Source: a virus. Taken from it: 20,243 nucleotides of DNA. Both the position numbers and the translations under genes were made by a program. Position 1 is the first letter of the stretch, and the number at the start of each line of letters is the position of its first letter. The notes beneath the pieces were generated by a model, which was given only the letters and a program-made list of their open reading frames with translations, had not been told where the DNA came from and did not search any database. The stretch is from the IMG/VR virus record IMGVR_UViG_3300027754_000538, positions 1-20,243 of that record; one strand, written 5' to 3'. Positions 7,800-13,580 of this stretch are shown piece by piece.

Positions 7800-9718
7800 G
7801 CGCCTACCCCTTGATAACTGCGTCCGCCGAATGTACGGTTATTAAGCAGTAAAGAATCTGTTAGCATTGTAAGTGCTTTTTCCATATCAGCAATTGTTAC
7901 ATATTGTTGATTGTTTTGTTGCAGTACTGGGCCAGTTTGTATTTGTATCATAGGCGAAAATGACCTGCTGCTACCTTGACTTTGGATGGCTGCATTGCCA
8001 CGCATGCCACCAAGGTAGTTAGCGCTTGCACGCGCCATCTTAGATTCAGGAATTATATATTCGCGCTCACCGCCTTCGCCTACCATCGCAAGGGTAGGAC
8101 CATTCACAACGCCGCCTTGAGCGAATTTAGGTAATTGAGGCTGGGGTAAATATGAAATCTGTGGCAACTTTAAAGTTGCTAACGCTGCATTAGCGCCTTT
8201 GATTACGTTATTAATTGCGTTTACTACACTGCTTATAGCATTACCAATGCCATTTAAAATGCTGTTCACTATGCCTTTCATCGTTTGCATAGCAATTTCA
8301 AATGGTTTTGTAATTGCATCTTTAATTGATTGGAAAGCGTTACCAATATTTTTTATCATGCCGTTTATCGTATCTTGCACCGGCTTAACAAATTTTTCAC
8401 TTATAAAAGTTGTAACTGCTGTAAATACTTTTTTGGCTGGTTCTATAAAATTTGTATTAATATATTGGTACGCCGCAGTTGCAAAGCCTGATATAGCCGT
8501 TGCCGTTGGCTTAATAAAATTTTCAACAATATATTGCGTTAACGCTGCGTGAGCGTCCATGTAAGGCTTGATAAAATTATTGTATATCATTGTAAAAAAT
8601 TGTTTATACAATTCAACAATGGCATTAATCGCTGCGCCAACTTGGTCGCGGAATGCGTAAATTGCAACGCCTGCTGCTATTAGCAATGCTGCCCAGCCTA
8701 CGGGGCCCGTGAATATCCCAACCAAAATAGTTCCTAGCCCGCTTAATGCGCTGCCAATAGCAGCCACAACAGGCCCTAAAGCACCAAGTGACCCGGCAAT
8801 TGTGGCAAATACGCCGCCGCCTGCAAACAGCCCGCCTAATGTTGTAAAAATACTAATAATTGCATTTATGGCTGGCGCTAATACAACGAACGCTGCCACC
8901 AATCCTGCTATCCCGCCAATTATAGTTTGCACTGGTTCTGGCAATTGGCTAAACCCTGTTGCTGCTGCGGCAATGCCTTCAGCTAGTTTTGTGATTGTTG
9001 GCAACAATGCTGTTACAGCTTGATTGAATGGTCCAGATATTGATGATGTTACCTTGTTAATAGAATCATTAAATTTATCTGCTGCTTCGGCCATATCTTT
9101 ATCAATTGTTGCCGAATATCCATTTAATGCCTCTTTACCTTCATTCAACATAGGAATTATATTAGCGCCTGATTTGCCAAATATCTCCATTGCTAATGCT
9201 GTTTTTTCTACGCCATCTGGCATCTTAGAAAACTTATCAGCTAAATCCAATATGATGGCATCAACGCCACGAATCTTGCCTTGCGCATCAGTTGAACTAA
9301 CTCCAATAGATTTTAATGCTTCATTTGTTTTTGATGCCGGGTCAACTATGCCTTTAGCTAGCTTACCCATTGATTTTGCTACTTCTTCTAAACTGCTGCC
9401 ACTATCATTAGCAGCCTTGCCAAATTTATCCAGCGTTTCAACCCCAACACCAGTGCGCTGGCTTAAATCATTTAAATTATCTGCTGCATCAATTGACCGC
9501 TTACCTAAGGCGCCAAGGCCCGCTAACCCAATCGCAGGCACCAATCCACCTAATGAGCTAGTTAAACCACCTGCGGCGCCTTTAACTCGATTGAATGTGC
9601 CCTGCAAACCACCTGCCTGCTTATCAACACGGTCTAAACTTTTTTCTAGCCCATTAATGGATGCAATGCCATCGACACTAGCTTGGATTTTTACAGCAGC
9701 ATTCATATCAAGCGCCAT
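7796..9718 (-). CDS. Tape-measure protein
   Basis: A 640-residue protein that sets tail length and is probably injected with DNA. The N-terminal 250 residues are helical, with 'LNDLSQRTGVGVETLDKFGKAA' and 'ALAMEIFGKSGANIIPMLNEG', characteristic of phage tape measures. Residues about 262-355 are strongly hydrophobic (several possible membrane segments: IIGGIAGLVAAFVVLAPAINA, GWAALLIAAGVAIYAF). Residues 381-474 contain short repeats with [NK]F[IV][KE]P at 381, 400, 423 and 442 and a related TKPF near 470. The C-terminal 'KFAQGGVVNGPTLAMVGEGG' and 'EREYIIPESKM' (about 531-561) is the classic tape-measure end motif. ATG is preceded by a strong AGGAGG 7 nt upstream and lies 2 nt after the chaperone stop. 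The length predicts a short to medium tail (about 95 nm at 1.5 angstroms per residue, inference). Confidence 0.95.
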   Translation of the reverse strand: MALDMNAAVKIQASVDGIASINGLEKSLDRVDKQAGGLQGTFNRVKGAAGGLTSSLGGLVPAIGLAGLGALGKRSIDAADNLNDLSQRTGVGVETLDKFGKAANDSGSSLEEVAKSMGKLAKGIVDPASKTNEALKSIGVSSTDAQGKIRGVDAIILDLADKFSKMPDGVEKTALAMEIFGKSGANIIPMLNEGKEALNGYSATIDKDMAEAADKFNDSINKVTSSISGPFNQAVTALLPTITKLAEGIAAAATGFSQLPEPVQTIIGGIAGLVAAFVVLAPAINAIISIFTTLGGLFAGGGVFATIAGSLGALGPVVAAIGSALSGLGTILVGIFTGPVGWAALLIAAGVAIYAFRDQVGAAINAIVELYKQFFTMIYNNFIKPYMDAHAALTQYIVENFIKPTATAISGFATAAYQYINTNFIEPAKKVFTAVTTFISEKFVKPVQDTINGMIKNIGNAFQSIKDAITKPFEIAMQTMKGIVNSILNGIGNAISSVVNAINNVIKGANAALATLKLPQISYLPQPQLPKFAQGGVVNGPTLAMVGEGGEREYIIPESKMARASANYLGGMRGNAAIQSQGSSRSFSPMIQIQTGPVLQQNNQQYVTIADMEKALTMLTDSLLLNNRTFGGRSYQGVGA

Positions 9719-9720
9719 GA

Positions 9721-10044
9721 TCAGCCCTCCTTTTTGTGAATAGCTGCCAAAATTTCGCCTTCAATGATTTGCATATCAGCAAGCACAGCGGCTGGGTTGG
9801 CTATCTTATACAGTCTAAACACCCACGCCACTGCTGTGTAATCTAACCCTACCGGTCCATTTGGACCCATTCGCCATTGGGTTTGACATGTAAGGAATGC
9901 CTGCATTGCTGGCCATGCCTCAGGTTCAATCTCAAAATACTCTGGTTCAGGCGTATGGTCAAGTTGAACACCTAACACCGCAGCATCATCAAGCGTTTTA
10001 TCAATCACGCCGCCCTTAACCCAATGCTGGGCAGCGCCTATTAG
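9721..10044 (-). CDS. Tail-assembly chaperone, T part expressed by -1 frameshift (DUF1799-like)
   Basis: This frame is the C-terminal part of a G-T fusion, comparable to lambda gpGT. It stays open from CTA at 10044, directly after the slippery site, through 12 codons (LIGAAQHWVKGG) and the 95 codons that a GTG at 10008 would give. The body contains 'PEAWPAMQAFLTCQTQWRMG' and 'GPVGLDYTAVAWVF', which match the DUF1799 tail-protein pattern (W...W.A...F....TQWR.G..G..GLDY). If made by frameshift, the product is 233 residues: 126 from the upstream frame plus 107. The GTG at 10008 has no clear Shine-Dalgarno and lies at the base of the predicted stem, so I judge independent initiation less likely. 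The T part recruits tail-tube subunits around the tape measure in known systems. Confidence 0.83.
   Translation of the reverse strand, partial: LIGAAQHWVKGGVIDKTLDDAAVLGVQLDHTPEPEYFEIEPEAWPAMQAFLTCQTQWRMGPNGPVGLDYTAVAWVFRLYKIANPAAVLADMQIIEGEILAAIHKKEG
9726..9731 (-). promoter_or_regulatory. Strong Shine-Dalgarno of the tape-measure gene
   Basis: On the minus strand AGGAGG stands 7 nt before the ATG at 9718, inside the last codons of the upstream chaperone frame. Most other starts in this operon have weak sites and rely on stop/start overlap, so the tape measure seems to be independently and efficiently initiated. Confidence 0.85.
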
Positions 10045-10050
10045 TTTTTT
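10008..10050 (-). promoter_or_regulatory. Programmed -1 ribosomal frameshift signal
   Basis: On the minus strand the heptamer A AAA AAC (10050-10044) lies in the zero frame of the chaperone gene as GCA AAA AAC TAA, so both tRNAs can re-pair after a -1 slip. A 7-nt spacer (TAATAGG) separates it from an 8-bp stem: CGCTGCCC (10036-10029) with GGGCGGCG (10015-10008), one U-G wobble and a 13-nt loop. The zero-frame stop follows the heptamer at once, whereas the -1 frame continues as CTA ATA GGC into the DUF1799-like frame. Heptamer, spacing, stem and location between G-like and T-like tail genes all match known phage signals. Confidence 0.87.
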
Positions 10051-10421
10051 GCTTTACTTCCAGTCAAACTATCAAAATAAGCCACAATAATAGCTGCTGC
10101 TACTGTTGGGATATCAAGCAATTGTTCTTTTAATTCTTCAGAAAATAAAATTTCATCGCCATCGCCATCTACTACACCAGACCATCCAACCAATAATTCA
10201 TCGGCAATTGACTGGTCACTGATGCCGCCTTCTAACGGTTCATTGCGTTCTGCTGCTTTAATACGTGTTTGCACATCAACTTGAATTTCATTAATGCGTG
10301 CTTGTGGCAACCGTTTAAATTGAGCATCAAAGGTTTGCTTTTCAAACTTGCCGCCATCAGCCGGTAACTTAACGCTAACCGGCCAGCTATAGCTGCTGGA
10401 TTGCTTTAATACAAATGCCAT
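10041..10421 (-). CDS. Tail-assembly chaperone, G-like part
   Basis: A 126-residue protein with the pattern 'FVLKQSSSYSWPVSVKLPADGG', 'KFEKQTFDAQFKRLPQARI' and 'LLVGWSGVVDGDGDEILFSEELKEQLLDIPTV'. This matches a widespread siphovirus tail-assembly chaperone family; in that family the protein coats the tape measure before tube polymerisation and is not kept in the mature virion. It comes between the tail-tube protein and the tape measure, the usual position. The last codons AAA AAC before TAA form the slippery heptamer, so a fraction of ribosomes should continue into the T part. The ATG is 8 nt after the tube-protein stop with no evident Shine-Dalgarno. Confidence 0.85.
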   Translation of the reverse strand: MAFVLKQSSSYSWPVSVKLPADGGKFEKQTFDAQFKRLPQARINEIQVDVQTRIKAAERNEPLEGGISDQSIADELLVGWSGVVDGDGDEILFSEELKEQLLDIPTVAAAIIVAYFDSLTGSKAKN

Positions 10422-10429
10422 TGAATGGT

Positions 10430-11590
10430 TTAAGCAAAGGTTAGTGAAACTTCGTCATTGCCTGCGCTAGTAGGAATAGCGGCAAATGGCAAGCTTAGCA
10501 TTTGGATGCCATCGCTATCTTCGTATGAAGGGTTGCCAATGTCAACCTTTGGCGCCAATAGCGTAACGCGGTTGCCAGCAGTTGTACCATGCAACATGGT
10601 TAAAATGCCGGTGGTATCATCGTTGGCAATAGTAAAGAAATCTTTTTGCGCAATTGTCGGCGCTTCAATCATGCAAGTGCCTTCAACAGCACGGTTAGTA
10701 ATAATTACTGATTTATCGCAACCAACCAGTTCCCGATAAACGGTTTCATTCGCCATATCAAGTTCAAGCGACATCAAGCAACCGCTGTAACCCAAGATTG
10801 AAAACGCGGTAGTGCTACCAGCTTTAAAGATTAAAGGCGTTGCTTGGTTGGTATATGTAGTGGCTGGTGCGGCTGTATCAGTAGGAGCATTGTAAATGCC
10901 AAGCATTGTAAATTCAATGGTTGGTATCTCGCCTACTTCAGCATTTAATACAAATGTACCGCGTGCGCCTGTGATAACATGCAACACGCCATCATTATTA
11001 AAGTAAATTGATGCACTATCAAAGCTTGCGCTAACTGGCTTGTAACCTACGTTAGCTGCAATGCTATAAGTGCTAGAAGCACCTGGCGTAAATGTTGCGG
11101 TTGATTTTTGCACCGTTGCAACTTTAGTGCTACCTACATAATCAGTAATTACGCCAACACCACCGCTACCAGTGCCGCCTGTAATCGTAATAATCATGCC
11201 ATTATAAATATCATCTGTTGCGCTAGCAGCAGCCGCAAGCGTAATGCTGCCAGCAGAGCCCGCCTGGGCGGTGCCGGTAATAGCAGCAGCAGTTGTGGTT
11301 TCAGCCATTCCGCACGCCTTCAGCAGGCTGCTAAAACGTGGTGCTGTAGCAGCAGTACCAGAACCTGCTAACTCAACTTGGAATGTAATGCTAACGCGGG
11401 TGTTAGCTAGCAACTGGTCGCTATTGCCAAGATAAGGGCGAATCAAATCACGGCTAACAACATCAGCCTCAATTGGTGTAATTTCTAACTCCTTAACCAG
11501 TATGGCGTCAGTTCCGGCGGGGCTTGAATCCGTCCCGTAGGTTGCTTCCGTCTTCGCCAGAATCAGGCGTTTGCGAGTTAGTAGGACCAT
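10430..11590 (-). CDS. Major tail-tube protein
   Basis: A 386-residue structural protein, expected to assemble as stacked hexamer rings of the tail tube. The start LTRKRLILAKTEATYGTDSS and 'LEITPIEADVVSRDLIRPYLG' fit the siphovirus tube-protein family (Phage_tube_2-like). The tube fold seems to continue after residue about 180 (YKPVSASFDSASIYFNNDG, GARGTFVLNAEVGEIPTIEF). Residues about 107-178 are an inserted domain rich in Gly/Thr/Ala (GSITLAAAASATDD, GMIITITGGTGSGG, ATFTPGASSTYSI) that recurs in phage surface proteins and may project from the tail. The ATG has a GAGGA-type site about 8 nt upstream. This start overlaps the preceding 56-codon gene by 83 nt. I find no sheath gene beside it, which argues for a non-contractile tail. 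Confidence 0.88.
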   Translation of the reverse strand: MVLLTRKRLILAKTEATYGTDSSPAGTDAILVKELEITPIEADVVSRDLIRPYLGNSDQLLANTRVSITFQVELAGSGTAATAPRFSSLLKACGMAETTTAAAITGTAQAGSAGSITLAAAASATDDIYNGMIITITGGTGSGGVGVITDYVGSTKVATVQKSTATFTPGASSTYSIAANVGYKPVSASFDSASIYFNNDGVLHVITGARGTFVLNAEVGEIPTIEFTMLGIYNAPTDTAAPATTYTNQATPLIFKAGSTTAFSILGYSGCLMSLELDMANETVYRELVGCDKSVIITNRAVEGTCMIEAPTIAQKDFFTIANDDTTGILTMLHGTTAGNRVTLLAPKVDIGNPSYEDSDGIQMLSLPFAAIPTSAGNDEVSLTFA

Positions 11591-11678
11591 TGTTCAGTTC
11601 CTCGGTGTTGGGCTTGCGGGTGCCGGTGATGGGGTCTAGGACGTAAGAACCGCCTACACCTTGGTATTCATCAATCAT
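11508..11678 (-). CDS. Small conserved phage protein overlapping the tail-tube gene
   Basis: A 56-residue frame (ATG 11 nt after the terminator-gene stop) that reads MIDEYQGVGGSYVLDPITGT, then RKPNTEELNN and a hydrophilic C-terminal tail ending RRN. The motif 'Y.G.GGSYV.DP.TG.R' is one I recognise from very short phage proteins encoded just before major tail proteins, so this is likely a real gene and not chance. It would fill the 99-nt gap that otherwise exists between the terminator and tube genes. Its 3' part is overprinted on the first 83 nt of the tube gene and contains that gene's Shine-Dalgarno. Function is unknown; tail assembly is only a guess from place. No Shine-Dalgarno of its own was seen. 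Confidence 0.68.
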   Translation of the reverse strand: MIDEYQGVGGSYVLDPITGTRKPNTEELNNGPTNSQTPDSGEDGSNLRDGFKPRRN

Positions 11679-11689
11679 TCTAGCAAGCG

Positions 11690-12115
11690 CTAAGTGGATA
11701 AGTTGGCAACGCTTGTGCGATACCTAATCAGATAATCGCATGAAATAACGCCAGCCGGTTGGTCAGCTTCTTGCATGTCAAAATCGACAGCAATTGGCTG
11801 AATATCTATAGCATAACCCCCAAGCGTCAAATCAGCCATCACCTTGGCATGTAAGCTTTCAACAATTGGATCTGCTACTTGGTCTGGTATCGCGCCACGT
11901 ACAATTACCGCCACACGTACAGTTAAACTCCAATCCAATGTCGGCAATGCCGTATTCTGTTGCGCGGTATCACTAAGCGGTTCAACCACAATTGCAGGTG
12001 ATTCGCCGCGTGTAATAGGTTCTACCCTACTGCGATAAATCCTAGTGCTAACGCCTGTGGTGCCTGTCAGCGCTGTACGTACAGCAGCAATAATTGTTTC
12101 CCGTTTGGTTGCCAT
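11690..12115 (-). CDS. Tail-terminator / tail-completion protein candidate
   Basis: A 141-residue protein lying just before the tail-tube block. Features: KRETIIAAVRTALTGT at the N-terminus, a basic stretch (VSTRIYRSRVEPITRGESPAI), and alternating strands 'DWSLTVRVAVIVRG' and 'VDFDMQEADQPAGVISCDYLIRYRT'. This arrangement of N-terminal helix, 'R.YRSR...P....E.PA..V' and a C-terminal strand recalls tail terminators of the lambda gpU / minor tail type. It would cap the tail at its head-facing end and stop tube growth. ATG lies 2 nt after the stop of the C1q-like gene. The family is deduced from pattern and position, not certain. Confidence 0.68.
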   Translation of the reverse strand: MATKRETIIAAVRTALTGTTGVSTRIYRSRVEPITRGESPAIVVEPLSDTAQQNTALPTLDWSLTVRVAVIVRGAIPDQVADPIVESLHAKVMADLTLGGYAIDIQPIAVDFDMQEADQPAGVISCDYLIRYRTSVANLST

Positions 12116-12117
12116 GA

Positions 12118-12744
12118 TTATGCAGATGCAACTTGCACTATGGTACAGATAACACCGGGAATGCTTGGATGCGCAAACGGGCTGGTTTGCGCTGCCTCAG
12201 CATGGATATAAGCAGCAGCATTGCTAGTAGCCCAAATCAACTCAAGATAGTCAGCAGCATCTAGCTTTAACACAAAATTAACCGTACCAATTACATTGCC
12301 ATCAACTCCGCCATGGCTGGACGTAATACTGAATCTGCTATCAGATGCAACTACATTAATACCATTTCTGCGTAACCATACATTTATATCATGTATTGAA
12401 GTATCGCTATTCGTAAATTGTATTGAAAATGTAATGCTATAAACGCCAGCATGGGCAAATGTAATTGTTGTATTTGACGCAATACTAATGCCGCTATTGT
12501 CTAAATCAGCACTACGCAATAAAATTGTAGTCGGTGTATTTACTGTTGCGGTTTGTGATGTTAAATCCCAAAACGATGCCCAATAGCCTGGGCAGCCAAA
12601 ATATGGGAGCTTATTCCAATTTGTCAGGCCATCACCTACCTTTACATTTCTTGCATGGTCTTCAACCGCTGGCTCTCCCGCCATCAGTATTGGATTCAAT
12701 GATGACCATTGATTGCGTGTATTAGTCTTAAAATGACTGCTCAT
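12118..12744 (-). CDS. Virion protein with Mtd-like N-terminus and C1q/TNF-like jelly roll
   Basis: A 208-residue protein. Residues about 9-50 (NQWSSLNPILMAGEPAVED, VKVGDGLTNWNKLPYFG) repeat the N-terminal module seen in the tail fibre at 3169-4050. Residues about 75-208 look like a C1q/TNF-type jelly roll: 'TTITFAHAGVYSITFSIQFTN', 'INVWLRRNGINVVASDS', 'VNFVLKLDAADYLELIWATS', then a final strand (GVICTIVQVAS). Such domains form trimers and bind surface ligands. It is odd here: it is embedded between head-tail joining and terminator genes instead of among the tail-tip genes, so it could be a head decoration, neck whisker or collar adhesin. ATG overlaps the preceding stop (ATGA). Confidence 0.8.
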   Translation of the reverse strand: MSSHFKTNTRNQWSSLNPILMAGEPAVEDHARNVKVGDGLTNWNKLPYFGCPGYWASFWDLTSQTATVNTPTTILLRSADLDNSGISIASNTTITFAHAGVYSITFSIQFTNSDTSIHDINVWLRRNGINVVASDSRFSITSSHGGVDGNVIGTVNFVLKLDAADYLELIWATSNAAAYIHAEAAQTSPFAHPSIPGVICTIVQVASA

Positions 12745-13019
12745 GTTTTTTGCAACGCAATTTGCACAAACTTACCATCAGTCATAAACATTGTTTCTCT
12801 TACTGTATAGCCAATAGCATCCACAGTAATAGAATCGCCGCGTATTAAAGTGCCGAAATCTGATGTTTTAGCTGTCAACGTGTAGTCAGTAGTGAGCACC
12901 ATGCCATCACTAAGCACTTGGCTTGGCATGTCAAGAATACCCAAAGCAGTAACGGCGCCAGCAGTGCAACTGACGCCGAAGTCTGCCAGGAAGATGCCTA
13001 GATCTTCCGTTAATGCCAT
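12741..13019 (-). CDS. Head-tail joining protein candidate
   Basis: A 92-residue beta-rich protein. The C-terminal part 'TAKTSDFGTLIRGDSITVDAI', then 'GYTVRETMFMTDGKFVQIAL', matches small phage head-tail attachment proteins (lambda gpFII / ATP-binding sugar-transporter-like fold). These add to the portal complex after packaging and form the tail docking surface. It follows the small head proteins and precedes the terminator block, the order expected for a joining protein. ATG overlaps the previous stop by one base (TAATG). The first 30 residues have weaker similarity to what I know. Confidence 0.7.
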   Translation of the reverse strand: MALTEDLGIFLADFGVSCTAGAVTALGILDMPSQVLSDGMVLTTDYTLTAKTSDFGTLIRGDSITVDAIGYTVRETMFMTDGKFVQIALQKT

Positions 13020-13399
13020 TAGCCGTACTTAGCAGAAGCTAAGCCGATAACAGCAACTGCACCAGCACCAGTACCACCTGCAACAGTGGCGGTTGCCTTA
13101 ACAAATCGCTTTAGGCTGGTTGCATTAACAGTAATCTTTTGCAGTGAAGCAGTGTTAGCGGTAGTGGTGGTAAATGCACCGCCGGTTACATCAGTGTAGG
13201 TGCCGCCAGATGTATCTGATTCGGTTAGCTTTACCGCGTAGGTAATGCTAGCGCCGCCAGCTTCAGCATCAAGCAGCACTGCCATATCGCCTTCATAGCC
13301 CAGCAAATCAATTGCTGAACCAGTGGCGGTAGCAGTTACTACATCGTTGCGCAGGAGGCCCAAGATCGTAGTCTTGGTGCCAAGATTGTGAATAGTCAT
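13019..13399 (-). CDS. Small virion protein downstream of capsid (decoration- or neck-type)
   Basis: A 126-residue, Thr/Ala/Gly-rich protein, starting ATG in an ATGA overlap with the gene before. Visible patterns: 'TGSAIDLLGYEGDMAVLLDAE', 'ITYAVKLTESDTSGGTYTDVT' and 'LKRFVKATATVAGGTGAGAVA'. Such proteins ('LQESDDG..YTDV...... K.YVRA..T..GT..A') are common just after phage capsid genes and have one beta-sandwich domain. A capsid decoration or head-completion role is plausible but the function is not established. There are no cysteines, signal peptide or membrane segment. Confidence 0.7.
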   Translation of the reverse strand: MTIHNLGTKTTILGLLRNDVVTATATGSAIDLLGYEGDMAVLLDAEAGGASITYAVKLTESDTSGGTYTDVTGGAFTTTTANTASLQKITVNATSLKRFVKATATVAGGTGAGAVAVIGLASAKYG

Positions 13400-13578
13400 G
13401 GTTTAGGTTTCCGTTTGGGAGGGGATGGAATAGAGCAAATGGGCGCGATAGGGTCAGATACAATAGCTTTACCAATGCCAATCAGGAGTTTGGCGTCGGT
13501 TAGGGATGCCTCAACAACATCCCCAACACGAACAACCTGGCCTGCCAACATTGTTTGCCGTAAGACCTTAATAAACAT
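13396..13578 (-). CDS. Small basic-tailed protein after the capsid gene
   Basis: A 60-residue protein starting 2 nt after the capsid stop. The central pattern 'AGQVVRVGDVVEASLTDAKLLIGIGKA' ('G..V..GDVVE.S..DA..LI..GKA') is common to very short phage proteins located between the capsid and connector genes. The tail is unusual, Pro/Lys/Arg-rich (SPPKRKPKP), and may contact DNA or another virion protein. Its stop overlaps the next ATG by four bases. No function is assigned in the family as far as I know; head completion is inferred from place. Confidence 0.7.
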   Translation of the reverse strand: MFIKVLRQTMLAGQVVRVGDVVEASLTDAKLLIGIGKAIVSDPIAPICSIPSPPKRKPKP

Positions 13579-13580
13579 AA

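Noticed and set aside
9024-9743. Plus-strand 239-residue open frame opposite the tape measure
   Set aside because: Antisense to a clearly coding gene, composition is a mirror of Ala/Ser/Leu-rich codons, no domain pattern or ribosome site.
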